Notes under the pieces: model-generated
Seen by the model: the letters and a program-made list of their open reading frames with translations, nothing else
What the model was told of the DNA's origin: nothing
The model's database searches: none
Position numbers and translations under genes: made by a program
Shown: in pieces, positions 1-6,842 of the stretch
Layout: each line of letters opens with the position of its first letter
How positions within the stretch are numbered: position 1 is the first letter of the stretch
Assembly: GCA_013813185.1 (NCBI GenBank)
Contig: JACCSD010000163.1
Location: forward strand, 1-13,260
Direction of reading: 5' to 3'
Source of the DNA: Burkholderiaceae bacterium
GTDB lineage: Bacteria; Pseudomonadota; Gammaproteobacteria; Burkholderiales; Burkholderiaceae_F
Length of the DNA: 13,260 nt

Positions 1-440
1 GCCACGACCGACAAAATAAGCAACGGATCGAGATTTTTTTCACTGCCGATTTGATACGCAGTGGCAACCAGCAACCGCACCGCTCCATCGGCCACTCGAT
101 AACGGCGCGCCAGATACTGGGCGATGCGCTTCTGCTGCGGATCAACGGCGGGTACACGCGCCCGGTCACCTGAAGTGTCGCCATCCGCAGAAGCTTCGGG
201 CTCGGCGGTCGCTACGGTGGCGGGCGGTGAAATCCGCGCTTCGACCATTGATCGGGCCTCCTCGCTACTGACCAGAACGCCGGTCGCAAGCAAGGCTGTG
301 CACCCAGCGACCATCACCAGCAGTTTGCTGGTCGACAGCGCTCCATGGCAGATGTCGCGCGCAAACGTGACAACAGCGCCGACCGCGCCTGGCCCTGCAA
401 CCTTGATCTTGTGCAGCACATAATGCGAAGCGTTGACCAA
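1..440 (-). CDS. Lytic transglycosylase, SLT-domain family, membrane-anchored (N-terminal part, runs off left edge)
   Basis: The frame read from a TTG at 440 down to base 1 gives 146 residues with no stop. Residues 39-58 (SKLLVMVAGCTALLATGVLV) form one hydrophobic segment, probably an inner-membrane anchor. A linker rich in Ala, Pro and Glu follows (about 60-100). From residue 102 the sequence QQKRIAQYLARRYRVADGA leads to NLDPLLILSVV, which I recognise as the entry to the SLT (GH23-type) lysozyme fold of betaproteobacterial transglycosylases. In that family the catalytic Glu comes a few residues later, beyond the window, so activity cannot be checked. Such enzymes cleave murein glycan strands to 1,6-anhydro ends in the periplasm. 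The TTG start is chosen because an AGGAGGT Shine-Dalgarno lies 5 bases upstream and no ATG in this frame precedes the membrane segment. It is transcribed away from ubiD. Family assignment is fairly sure; substrate role is inferred. Confidence 0.8.
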   Translation of the reverse strand, partial: MVNASHYVLHKIKVAGPGAVGAVVTFARDICHGALSTSKLLVMVAGCTALLATGVLVSSEEARSMVEARISPPATVATAEPEASADGDTSGDRARVPAVDPQQKRIAQYLARRYRVADGAVRLLVATAYQIGSEKNLDPLLILSVV

Positions 441-699
441 CTTGCACCTCCTAATGCTGAACGGCCGCCGGTTATTCGAGCCGCAATCACGGATTGGAAC
501 GTTGCCCGAATCGTTTTGCCGTTTTCACCAGCTGTTCAAGTCTCCCTTTGCCGCCGAAGCCGGCTGAGCGCGGGTTCTTGTGCGGGGTTGCCCACTCTCC
601 CCTAGAGCAATGCCAAGGCCTACTGCCAGCCCGTCTAATCTGACTGCGGTCATGTGCAAATGTTGCAGCGCACGCGGTAGCGCCGATGACCGAACGGAT
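441..699 (-). promoter_or_regulatory. Possible long structured 5' leader of the transglycosylase mRNA
   Basis: If transcription starts about 7 bases after the -10 box at 711-706, the mRNA carries roughly 260 untranslated bases. Near its 5' end the arms CGGTCAT (647-653) and ATGACCG (686-692) are perfectly complementary over 7 bp. They enclose two small hairpins: TGCAA/TTGCA (655-659/663-667, loop of 3) and GCGC/GCGC (668-671/680-683, loop of 8). Together these would make a three-way junction. A short GCCG/CGGC hairpin can also form near 554-565. I see no B12 box, TPP CUGAGA motif or terminator U-run, and match no riboswitch class. The structure is seen; a regulatory role is inference. Confidence 0.35.
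446..452 (-). promoter_or_regulatory. Strong ribosome binding site deciding the TTG start of the transglycosylase
   Basis: On the minus strand AGGAGGT is followed by the 5-base spacer GCAAG and then TTG at 440-438. It is the best Shine-Dalgarno match I noticed in the window and fixes a non-ATG start. Confidence 0.8.
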
Positions 700-705
700 G
701 GGCGG

Positions 706-733
706 ATTCTAGGGGGCGTCGCATCGGGGTCAA
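706..733 (-). promoter_or_regulatory. Sigma70-type promoter reading toward the transglycosylase
   Basis: On the minus strand TTGACC (733-728) is followed by a 16-base spacer and TAGAAT (711-706). Each hexamer matches consensus in five of six positions. It is the best-paired promoter I found here. The predicted start is near 699, about 260 bases before the TTG start codon, and no other minus-strand frame of note lies between. Confidence 0.6.
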
Positions 734-819
734 GCTGGTATTCCTTCTAAAAAGTCGCTAATTTTCTCCAGCCTCCGCCGGGCGGCGCGCCCGTACCCGA
801 TGAGCCTGACAAAGACACT

Positions 820-839
820 TATAATCAATGAGTTATAAA
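820..839 (+). promoter_or_regulatory. AT-rich -10 candidates for ubiD
   Basis: TATAAT at 820-825 is a perfect -10 hexamer but has no good -35 at 16-18 bases. TATAAA at 834-839 pairs at 16 bases with AAGACA (812-817), a four-of-six match. Either would give a 5' leader of about 60-80 bases. The surrounding island is markedly AT-rich against the GC-rich background. I see no convincing Shine-Dalgarno before the ubiD ATG. Confidence 0.45.
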
Positions 840-907
840 TCACAATCCACTAAGATGTTGGCGCTTACTAACCCAACTGCCGTTCGTCGTTATTCGGCTC
901 TGACCGT

Positions 908-2395
908 ATGAAGTATGCCGACCTCCGTGACTTCCTGACTCAACTGGAACGGTCTGCGCTTTTGAAGCGCGTTTCAGTGGAAGTATCGCCCCGGCTCGAA
1001 ATCACGGAAATCTGCGACCGCACGCTGCGGGCCGGCGGTCCAGCCCTGCTCTTCGAACGGCCCACAGGCTCAAAGATGCCGGTGCTCGGCAATCTTTTCG
1101 GCACGGTCCAGCGGGTCGCGCTGGCAATGGGGGCTGAAGATATTGACGCGTTGCGCGACGTGGGCGAGTTGCTCGCCGCGCTGAAGGAGCCGGAAGCCCC
1201 CACCGGCCTGCGCGACGCGCTGGGCAAGGTGGCGCAGTTGAAAAGTGCGTTGTGGGACATGGCGCCCCGCGAGGTGCGAAGCGCTCCTTGCCAGGCCGTG
1301 GTTTGGGAGGGGAAGGACGTGGATCTTGGGCGGCTTCCAATCCAGACTTGCTGGCCTGGGGATGTGGCCCCGCTGATCAATTGGGGTCTCGTTATTACCC
1401 GGGGTCCGCATAAAAAACGCCAGAATCTTGGTATCTACCGTCAACAGGTCCTAACTGCCAACAAAGTCATCATGCGCTGGCTGCCGCATCGAGGCGGGGC
1501 GCTGGATTTCCGGGACCATGCGCTGTCGCATGCGCGGCAGGCTTTTCCCGTGGCAGTGGCGCTCGGCGCGGACCCGGCGACGATGCTCGGGGCGGTCACC
1601 CCCGTACCGGATAGCCTTTCCGAATATCAATTCGCCGGGTTGCTTCGAGGAGCCAAAACCGAACTCGTCAAGTGCATCGGTAGTGGGTTAAACGTTCCGG
1701 CAACCGCGGAAATCGTGCTCGAAGGACATATCCAGCCCGATCCCGCCAACGCCAGTGGGTACGAAATGGCACTCGAAGGCCCGTTCGGCGACCACACCGG
1801 CTATTACAACGAGCGCGAATGGTTTCCCGTTTTCACGATCGACCGCATCACGATGCGGCGCGACCCCATTTACCACTCGACCTATACCGGCAAGCCACCC
1901 GACGAGCCGGCCGTTCTCGGCGTCGCCCTTAACGAAGTATTCGTCCCGCTCTTGCGCCGCACATTTCCGGAAATCGCGGACTTTTATCTCCCGCCCGAGG
2001 GATGTAGTTATCGGATGGCGATCGTTTCGATGCGCAAGCAGTATCCCGGCCATGCCAAGCGCGTGATGTTCGGCGTGTGGAGCTTTCTGCGCCAGTTCAT
2101 GTACACCAAGTTCATTGTCGTGACCGATGACGACGTCAACGTACGCGACTGGAAGGAAGTGATCTGGGCGATCACGACGCGCGTCGATCCGGTGCGCGAC
2201 ACGGTTCTGGTCGACAACACGCCGATCGACTATCTAGACTTTGCATCGCCGGTGGCCGGGCTCGGCGGCAAAATGGGCATCGACGCCACGAATAAATGGC
2301 CGGGCGAAACGCAGCGCGAGTGGGGCCGGCCGATTGCGATGGACCCTGCCGTCAAGGCGCGAGTCGATGCGATGTGGGGCGAATTGGGGATTTAG
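908..2395 (+). CDS. ubiD: UbiD, 3-octaprenyl-4-hydroxybenzoate carboxy-lyase
   Basis: This 495-residue protein lines up end to end with E. coli UbiD (497 residues) from memory. It is a prenylated-FMN-dependent decarboxylase that removes the ring carboxylate of the polyprenyl-hydroxybenzoate intermediate in ubiquinone synthesis, using cofactor made by UbiX. Landmarks are NWGLVITRGP (158-167), NLGIYRQQ (173-180, with the cofactor-binding Asn and Arg), MRWLPHRGGALD (189-200), EGPFGDHTGYYNE (290-302), YHSTYTGKPPDEPAVLG (322-338) and DATNKWPGETQREWGRP (459-475). By comparison with fungal Fdc1, R178, E290 and D295 should be the catalytic triad, the last an Asp where Fdc1 has Glu. The N-terminus MKYADLRDFL agrees with the family, supporting the ATG at 908 despite a poor ribosome site. 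ubiX is not in the window. The KTSC gene follows after 2 bases. Confidence 0.97.
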   Translation: MKYADLRDFLTQLERSALLKRVSVEVSPRLEITEICDRTLRAGGPALLFERPTGSKMPVLGNLFGTVQRVALAMGAEDIDALRDVGELLAALKEPEAPTGLRDALGKVAQLKSALWDMAPREVRSAPCQAVVWEGKDVDLGRLPIQTCWPGDVAPLINWGLVITRGPHKKRQNLGIYRQQVLTANKVIMRWLPHRGGALDFRDHALSHARQAFPVAVALGADPATMLGAVTPVPDSLSEYQFAGLLRGAKTELVKCIGSGLNVPATAEIVLEGHIQPDPANASGYEMALEGPFGDHTGYYNEREWFPVFTIDRITMRRDPIYHSTYTGKPPDEPAVLGVALNEVFVPLLRRTFPEIADFYLPPEGCSYRMAIVSMRKQYPGHAKRVMFGVWSFLRQFMYTKFIVVTDDDVNVRDWKEVIWAITTRVDPVRDTVLVDNTPIDYLDFASPVAGLGGKMGIDATNKWPGETQREWGRPIAMDPAVKARVDAMWGELGI

Positions 2396-2397
2396 TG

Positions 2398-2610
2398 ATG
2401 GAACGGAAGCCGATCCGCCGCGGGGGCATCAAGTCCGCGGGCTACGACCGCAACAACCGCGTGCTGGAAATCGAATTCGACAATGGATCGATCATTCAAC
2501 ACACCGCTGTCGGCGAGGAGATCGCGCGGCGTTTCATCGCCAGCTCCTCGCCCGCGAGCGTGTACAAGGACACGATCCAGGAAGAGTTCACGGTCAAGCG
2601 CCTCAAGTGA
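2398..2610 (+). CDS. KTSC-domain protein of unknown function
   Basis: This small soluble protein of 70 residues is almost entirely a KTSC domain. Residues 10-28 (GIKSAGYDRNNRVLEIEFD) carry the Lys-Ser and Leu-x-x-x-Phe landmarks, and ASSSPASVYKDTI carries the Ser-containing C-terminal part. The usual aromatic YxYxxVP segment is replaced by IIQHTAVGEE, so this is a divergent member. KTSC domains occur alone or on nucleic-acid-related proteins; their role is not established and I assign none. The ATG at 2398 lies 2 bases after the ubiD stop, and GTG at 2395 would be an in-frame alternative one codon earlier. The spacing indicates translation from the ubiD mRNA. The stop is only 20 bases from the convergent mgtE stop. 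Confidence 0.8.
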   Translation: MERKPIRRGGIKSAGYDRNNRVLEIEFDNGSIIQHTAVGEEIARRFIASSSPASVYKDTIQEEFTVKRLK

Positions 2611-2630
2611 TCAAGAGCGCGTGGTGATCG

Positions 2631-4121
2631 CTACAGAAAAAACAAGGTCGCGAGACCGAGGAATATGAACACTCCCATGCTGTCGGTCGTGAAGGTCAGC
2701 AGCACCGACGAGCCAAGAGCGGGATCGCGGCCGGCGCGTTCGAGCACCAGCGGAACAAGGGTGCCGACCAGCGCCGCGATCAGCATGTTCAGCACCATCG
2801 CGAGCAGCAGGGTCAGGCCGATCAGCCAACCGTGCGGGCTGTCCAGGTAAATCCACCACGCGACGAGCCCCGCGATGCTCCCCCACACCAAACCGTTCAA
2901 CCCTGCGATCACCAACTCCTTGAGTATCAGCCGCCGGGTGTTGCCGCCGGTCACATGGCCCAACGCGAGCGAGCGGATCATCAACGTCATCGTCTGAATG
3001 CCGGAATTGCCGGCGATCCCCATTACGATCGTCATCAAGGTAGCGAGTGCGACGACTTTTTCGATCGTTGTTTCGAACGCGCCGATCACGCGCGATGCAA
3101 AAAACGCAGTACCGAGGTTCACCGCAAGCCAAAGCCAGCGGTTGCGCGCCGAATTCCAGACCGACGCGAACAGGTCCTCCTCTTCGCGCAAGCCGGCTTG
3201 CGCAAGCGCCGCGTCTTCCCCCTCTTCGCGAATGACGTCGACCACCTCGTCGATCGTCAGCCTGCCAACCAGCCGGCCGGCTTCGTCGACCACCGGCGCC
3301 GAAACCAGGTCGTAGCGCTCGAAGGCCTGCGCCGCTTCGCTGGTTTCATCGAGCGGTGACAGCGTCATCAAGTCGGTGTTCATCACCGACGCGACTTCGA
3401 CGTCGGGCTCGTTCAGCAGCAACCGATCGAGGGGTAACGCGCCTTTCAAAACGTCGTGCCTGTCAACGACAAAAACCTGATCGGTGTGATTGGGCAACGC
3501 GTCGAAGCGCCGCAGATAGCGCAACACCACCTCGAGTGTTACGTCCTCGCGGATCGAAATCATCTCGAAGTCCATCAACGCCCCGACCGAATCGTCGGGG
3601 TACGACATCGACGCGCGCAACTGCGCGCGCTCTTCGTTCGTAAGGCCCTGCTGCACCTCGTCGACGACATCGGCCGGAAGATCATCGGCAATGGCAGCGA
3701 TCTCATCGGTTTCGAGACTCTCGACCGCGTCGACCAGTTCTTCGCGGTTCATCGACGCAATCAGCGTCTCCCGCACCGCGTCGCTGACCTCGATCAGGAT
3801 CTCGCCGTCGCGATCAGCCTTGACGCCATCCCACACGGTGAGTCGGTCCGCGAGCGGAAGTGCTTCCAGGATGTAGGCGATGTCGGCCGGATGCAGGCGA
3901 TCGAGGATCGCTTTCAGCTCGTTCAGATGCTGCCGGTGCACGAGCTGTTCGACCAGGGCCTTCTTTTCTTCGCCGGGGGTTTGCTCGCGTTGCACCAGCG
4001 CTTCGACGCGGCGCTGCTTTTCCAGAAGCAACTCAACACGCGCGAGCGCGCGCTGCGCCGCTTCCGGATCGTGTGCCTGCGCAGCGTCCCGCGCTTCGCG
4101 TTCGAGTTGGTGTTCGTTCAT
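2631..4121 (-). CDS. mgtE: MgtE-family magnesium transporter
   Basis: This 496-residue protein has the full MgtE architecture. A cytosolic helical N domain (about 30-180, with LHPADIAYILEALP at 76-89) is followed by two CBS domains (about 185-305, with SYPDDSVGALM at the entry) and a membrane domain (about 325-496) with five likely helices. The pore motif MGIAGNSGIQTMTL (367-380) and the LTFTTDSMGVFIFLGLA segment (475-491) are intact. D480 corresponds to the ion-selectivity Asp of Thermus MgtE. The family are Mg2+-gated channels: the N and CBS domains bind Mg2+ and close the inner-membrane pore when the cation is plentiful. It is slightly longer than the Thermus protein, with an extra charged N-terminal helix. 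It sits 66 bases after mtgA with its own -10 candidate, so it may be read separately. No M-box or other Mg2+ leader fits in the short upstream region. Confidence 0.95.
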   Translation of the reverse strand: MNEHQLEREARDAAQAHDPEAAQRALARVELLLEKQRRVEALVQREQTPGEEKKALVEQLVHRQHLNELKAILDRLHPADIAYILEALPLADRLTVWDGVKADRDGEILIEVSDAVRETLIASMNREELVDAVESLETDEIAAIADDLPADVVDEVQQGLTNEERAQLRASMSYPDDSVGALMDFEMISIREDVTLEVVLRYLRRFDALPNHTDQVFVVDRHDVLKGALPLDRLLLNEPDVEVASVMNTDLMTLSPLDETSEAAQAFERYDLVSAPVVDEAGRLVGRLTIDEVVDVIREEGEDAALAQAGLREEEDLFASVWNSARNRWLWLAVNLGTAFFASRVIGAFETTIEKVVALATLMTIVMGIAGNSGIQTMTLMIRSLALGHVTGGNTRRLILKELVIAGLNGLVWGSIAGLVAWWIYLDSPHGWLIGLTLLLAMVLNMLIAALVGTLVPLVLERAGRDPALGSSVLLTFTTDSMGVFIFLGLATLFFL

Positions 4122-4163
4122 ATCAATCGTCGATCCCGCGTGTGCCCGTCCCGCGGCGCACGG

Positions 4164-4169
4164 ATTGTA
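4164..4169 (-). promoter_or_regulatory. Possible -10 box (TACAAT) for mgtE
   Basis: TACAAT lies on the minus strand in the 66-base mtgA-mgtE gap. A start near 4157 would leave a leader of about 36 bases before the ATG at 4121. I see no matching -35 hexamer at 16-18 bases; that region would overlap the mtgA stop codon. The call is weak. Confidence 0.35.
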
Positions 4170-4187
4170 GGCGGCAAATTCAGCCGA

Positions 4188-4880
4188 TCACGGGACCGGC
4201 GCGTCGAGCATGAAGCGCTGAATGGCTGCGGTCCTGCGATCGAGATAAGGGCCGGACCGGATGCGGCCATAGCGCTTCGGGTTCGGCAAGTACGCTGCCA
4301 GTCGCGCCGATTGTTCGGCATTCAGCTGCGCCGCGCCGATACCGAAGTACCGGCGCGCTGCCGCTTCGGCGCCGAATACTCCGTCGCCCCACTCCACCAC
4401 GTTCAAATACACCTCAAGGATCCGGCGCTTGTCCCATAGCGCCTCGATCATGTACGTGATCACGAGCTCCTGCGCCTTGCGCCAGTAGCTTCGCTCCGAC
4501 GACAGGAAAAGATTCTTCGCGAGCTGCTGCGTGATCGTCGAGCCGCCGCGCGCGGTCTTGCCCTTTCGAACATTTTCCTTGTAGGCCTTCTCGATCGCTT
4601 GCCAGTCGACCCCTTCGTGCTCGGTGAAGTTCGCATCCTCGGAGGCGATGACAGCGCGCTTCAGCTGATTCGAGATGCGCTCGTAGTCGATCCAGCGGTG
4701 CTTGAGCTCGGCGCCGGGCTTCTTCTCGCGCAGCGACGCCAGCTCCCGGGTCATGAACGAGGTTTCGCCGGGATTGTTCCACTTCCACCACGCGACCCAG
4801 GCGAAGTACCACAGTTGAATCAACAGCAAGACCGTGAGCGCGAGCAACGCGGCGCGCAGCATCCACCGCAACGCGCGCAT
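4188..4880 (-). CDS. mtgA: Monofunctional biosynthetic peptidoglycan glycosyltransferase MtgA
   Basis: This 230-residue protein is a GT51 glycosyltransferase without a transpeptidase domain. It polymerises lipid II into glycan strands at the outer face of the inner membrane. One membrane anchor (about 8-31) precedes the catalytic domain. All GT51 motifs are present: ASEDANFTEHEG (79-90, catalytic Glu81), RGGSTITQQLAKNLF (111-125), RKAQEL (134-139, second Glu138), KRRILEVYLNVVEWG (151-165) and AEAAARRYFG (171-180). Length is normal for the family. The ATG at 4880 is 4 bases after the aroE stop, so the two are very probably translated from one mRNA. aroE-mtgA adjacency is common in Burkholderiales. 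Together with the transglycosylase at the left edge and Mpl, it gives the window a murein theme. Confidence 0.96.
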   Translation of the reverse strand: MRALRWMLRAALLALTVLLLIQLWYFAWVAWWKWNNPGETSFMTRELASLREKKPGAELKHRWIDYERISNQLKRAVIASEDANFTEHEGVDWQAIEKAYKENVRKGKTARGGSTITQQLAKNLFLSSERSYWRKAQELVITYMIEALWDKRRILEVYLNVVEWGDGVFGAEAAARRYFGIGAAQLNAEQSARLAAYLPNPKRYGRIRSGPYLDRRTAAIQRFMLDAPVP

Positions 4881-4884
4881 CGCG

Positions 4885-5730
4885 TTATCTTGCGACGACG
4901 TGCTCGGCCGACTGGTGCTTCAACAGTTCTCGCAACTCGCGGTATACCGCGCTGGTGTCCGGCCGCACGCCACGCCACAGCAGAAACGATTCGGCGGCCT
5001 GCTCGATGAGCATGCCGAGGCCGTCGACGGCCTGCTTGGCACCGCCCGATGTCGCCAGTTGCATGAATGGTGTCGGCTCGGCCGCGTACGCCAAATCGTA
5101 GGCCAGCGCGCAATCGTTGAACGTGTCCGGATCGATGGCCGGCGCTTGGTGATTCAGGCTGGTCGTCGTGCCGTTGATGATCAGATCGAAATGCTCGGCG
5201 GGAATCTCGTCAAAATGAATCGCCTCGACGCCGAATTCCTCGGCCAACTCTTCGGCGCGCTTGTGCGAGCGATTGGCGACTGCCAGCCAGCGCGGGCTTT
5301 CGTCCAGCATCGAGCCCAACAGTCCCCGGACCGCGCCACCCGACCCGAGCACCAGCACCGAACAGTCGGAGAATGAAAATTTCAGACGCTCGCGCAAGTC
5401 CCGCACAAAGCCGATGCCGTCGGTGTTGTCGCCGACGATCGTGTCGCCGTCGAACTTCAGGGTGTTCACCGCGCCCGCGACTCTGGCGCGCGGCGTCAGA
5501 TCATCTGCGAGCTTGGCGGCGTCGATCTTGAACGGCAGCGTCACGTTGAGACCGCCGTAGCCGGCTTCGCGCAACGTCAACGCCTTGTCTTCAAAGCCGT
5601 CGAGCGGGGCCTCGATACGCTCGTACGAGAGATGCTGCTTCGCCTGCTGCGCGAATCGTTGATGAATCTCCGGCGATCGGCTGTGCGCGATCGGGTTACC
5701 GACAACTCCGTACTTGTCGACGGCAGTCAT
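4885..5730 (-). CDS. aroE: Shikimate dehydrogenase (NADP+), AroE
   Basis: This 281-residue protein matches the AroE family at normal length. It reduces 3-dehydroshikimate to shikimate with NADPH, the fourth step of the shikimate pathway, in the cytosol. The substrate domain shows NPIAHSRSPEIH (12-23), NVTLPFK with catalytic Lys68, GAVNT (86-90) and DNTDGIGF with catalytic Asp104 (101-108). The Rossmann domain shows GSGGAVRG (129-136) and NRSHKRA (153-159), the basic patch that selects NADP. The C-terminal GLGMLIEQAAESF (237-249) is also typical. The usual NATSxG loop reads NGTTTSL here. It starts at ATG 5730, 4 bases after the TonB-like gene, and ends 4 bases before mtgA, so the three form an operon. 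AroQ, the preceding pathway enzyme, begins at 13076 on the other strand. Confidence 0.96.
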   Translation of the reverse strand: MTAVDKYGVVGNPIAHSRSPEIHQRFAQQAKQHLSYERIEAPLDGFEDKALTLREAGYGGLNVTLPFKIDAAKLADDLTPRARVAGAVNTLKFDGDTIVGDNTDGIGFVRDLRERLKFSFSDCSVLVLGSGGAVRGLLGSMLDESPRWLAVANRSHKRAEELAEEFGVEAIHFDEIPAEHFDLIINGTTTSLNHQAPAIDPDTFNDCALAYDLAYAAEPTPFMQLATSGGAKQAVDGLGMLIEQAAESFLLWRGVRPDTSAVYRELRELLKHQSAEHVVAR

Positions 5731-5734
5731 TGAG

Positions 5735-6634
5735 TTAGGGCTTCGCGCTGCGGGTGGCCAGCTGATCGTTGGTGAAAATCCAGGTACGCGTAATTTCGAG
5801 GATATCCGTGTCGCGCGCGATCTCCGGCGGAAAAGGAGGGTACGGGCCGGCCATTTGCACGATTCGGCGCGCCGCGCGGTCGAGTATCTGCGAGCCCGAC
5901 GATTGGTCGATCATCGCGTCGGCGACGGAGCCGTCCTTGCGAATGGCAACGGTCATGCGCAGCGCGCCATAGAATCTTCCGCGTGCATCGTTCGGGTAAT
6001 TGTCATTGCCGATTCTTTCCACGCGCGCACGCCAATCTTCAACGTAACGCGCATAACGGTACTCTGAAGCACTCGGCATGAAGTGATGCTTGCGTGGCCG
6101 TTTCTGATAATCCGAAATCTGCTTGGCTATTTCGGCTTGCGCGCGGGCCAGTTGCTCGCTCGTTTCATCTTCGGCATTGCCGTTTTGCAGCGGGTCGGCG
6201 GCGGCATCTCGTACCGGGATCGGGCGCAGCTGCAGCGACTCGCGCAAGGTCGCCAACAGCTTCTTCTGCTCTTCTTCAAGCTGCTGGACATTCTTGCGCG
6301 CGGATTCGAGCGAATCGCCATCGCGCATTTCAAAGCTGTTGGGCAATGGAGACGTACGGCGGCCGGCGTCATTGGCGCCGCCACCGTCGAGATTGTTCTG
6401 CGCCAGCGCCTCCACCTTGCCGGGCGCGGTGTCGCTCTTGGCATTGACGAGGATGATCTCGACCGGAGGGTCGGTCGAACGCACGCGAAAAAGCTCCGGA
6501 TCAACAAACCGAACGGCCAGCGCAGTGATATGCAAACCAATGGACACCGTCATCGCCATCACCAGAACCTTGTCGGCGAGTAGCGAGCGCAGTCCGTAGG
6601 CGGGCGCGGCCAAACTCAATTCAGCCACATCCAT
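5735..6634 (-). CDS. TonB-C-domain (energy-transducer-like) periplasmic-spanning protein
   Basis: The protein has 299 residues. A short cytoplasmic N-terminus and one membrane segment (about 25-43, with the transmembrane His found in TonB and TolA proteins at 35) precede a periplasmic linker. The linker (about 60-200) is not Pro-Lys repeat-rich like classical TonB; it contains a charged predicted coiled coil (107-178, with VQQLEEEQKKLLATLRESL) more like TolA. The C-terminal domain (about 195-290) is TonB-like: YVEDWRARVERIGNDNYP, GALRMTVAIRKDGSV, ILDRAARRIVQMAGPYPPFP and ITRTWIF. By family it would pass proton-motive force from an ExbBD-type motor to outer-membrane receptors, or act in envelope integrity. 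No exbB/exbD or receptor gene is nearby, so the partner is unknown. The ATG at 6634 has a weak ribosome site; GTG two codons later is an alternative. Confidence 0.85.
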   Translation of the reverse strand: MDVAELSLAAPAYGLRSLLADKVLVMAMTVSIGLHITALAVRFVDPELFRVRSTDPPVEIILVNAKSDTAPGKVEALAQNNLDGGGANDAGRRTSPLPNSFEMRDGDSLESARKNVQQLEEEQKKLLATLRESLQLRPIPVRDAAADPLQNGNAEDETSEQLARAQAEIAKQISDYQKRPRKHHFMPSASEYRYARYVEDWRARVERIGNDNYPNDARGRFYGALRMTVAIRKDGSVADAMIDQSSGSQILDRAARRIVQMAGPYPPFPPEIARDTDILEITRTWIFTNDQLATRSAKP

Positions 6635-6842
6635 TGGGCCCAGCCCGGTTATCTACACCCATCTGGTCACGTCAACTTTCTTCGTCCGAAGTGCGGAACA
6701 AGCGTCGATCGATTGTAGCCAGCACTATCGACGGAGTGCGTGACAAGATCGCGCTAGTCTCGCCGCCGCGATCGCGTGCGCAGCATGCTGGCGCAGTCGC
6801 CGCTGCTTAGCCCGCGAGCTGCGGCGCGCACGGCCATTGAGG
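6635..6842. other. 208-base gap between the RNB nuclease and TonB-like gene
   Basis: The gap holds a TACAAT on the minus strand (6717-6712), which could be the -10 of a promoter for the TonB-like gene - aroE - mtgA, with a leader of about 70 bases. I find no good -35 partner. A CCGC/GCGG hairpin near the nuclease stop has no following U-run, so I do not call a terminator. No coding frame here looks real. Confidence 0.4.

Noticed and set aside
297..306. Lipobox-like VAGC at residue 47 of the left-edge transglycosylase
   Set aside because: The Cys is too far from the start for a lipoprotein signal and is followed by more hydrophobic residues, so a membrane anchor fits better.
345..605. An 86-residue plus-strand open frame opposite the transglycosylase start and leader
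   Set aside because: It overlaps a better-supported minus-strand gene and its ribosome site, has no recognisable domain, and fits the long chance frames expected in GC-rich DNA.
441..699. Known riboswitch or 6S/tmRNA/SRP RNA in the leader region
   Set aside because: I could not match conserved cores of cobalamin, TPP, FMN, glycine or cyclic-di-GMP riboswitches, nor the hallmark sequences of 6S, tmRNA or 4.5S RNA.
3456..4439. A 327-residue plus-strand open frame across mgtE and mtgA
   Set aside because: It is the mirror of two complete, well-recognised minus-strand genes and shows no domain; its length reflects GC-rich codon use.
6718..6842. Possible terminator after the RNB nuclease
   Set aside because: CCGC/GCGG can form a short hairpin but there is no run of U after it, and the region is uniformly GC-rich.
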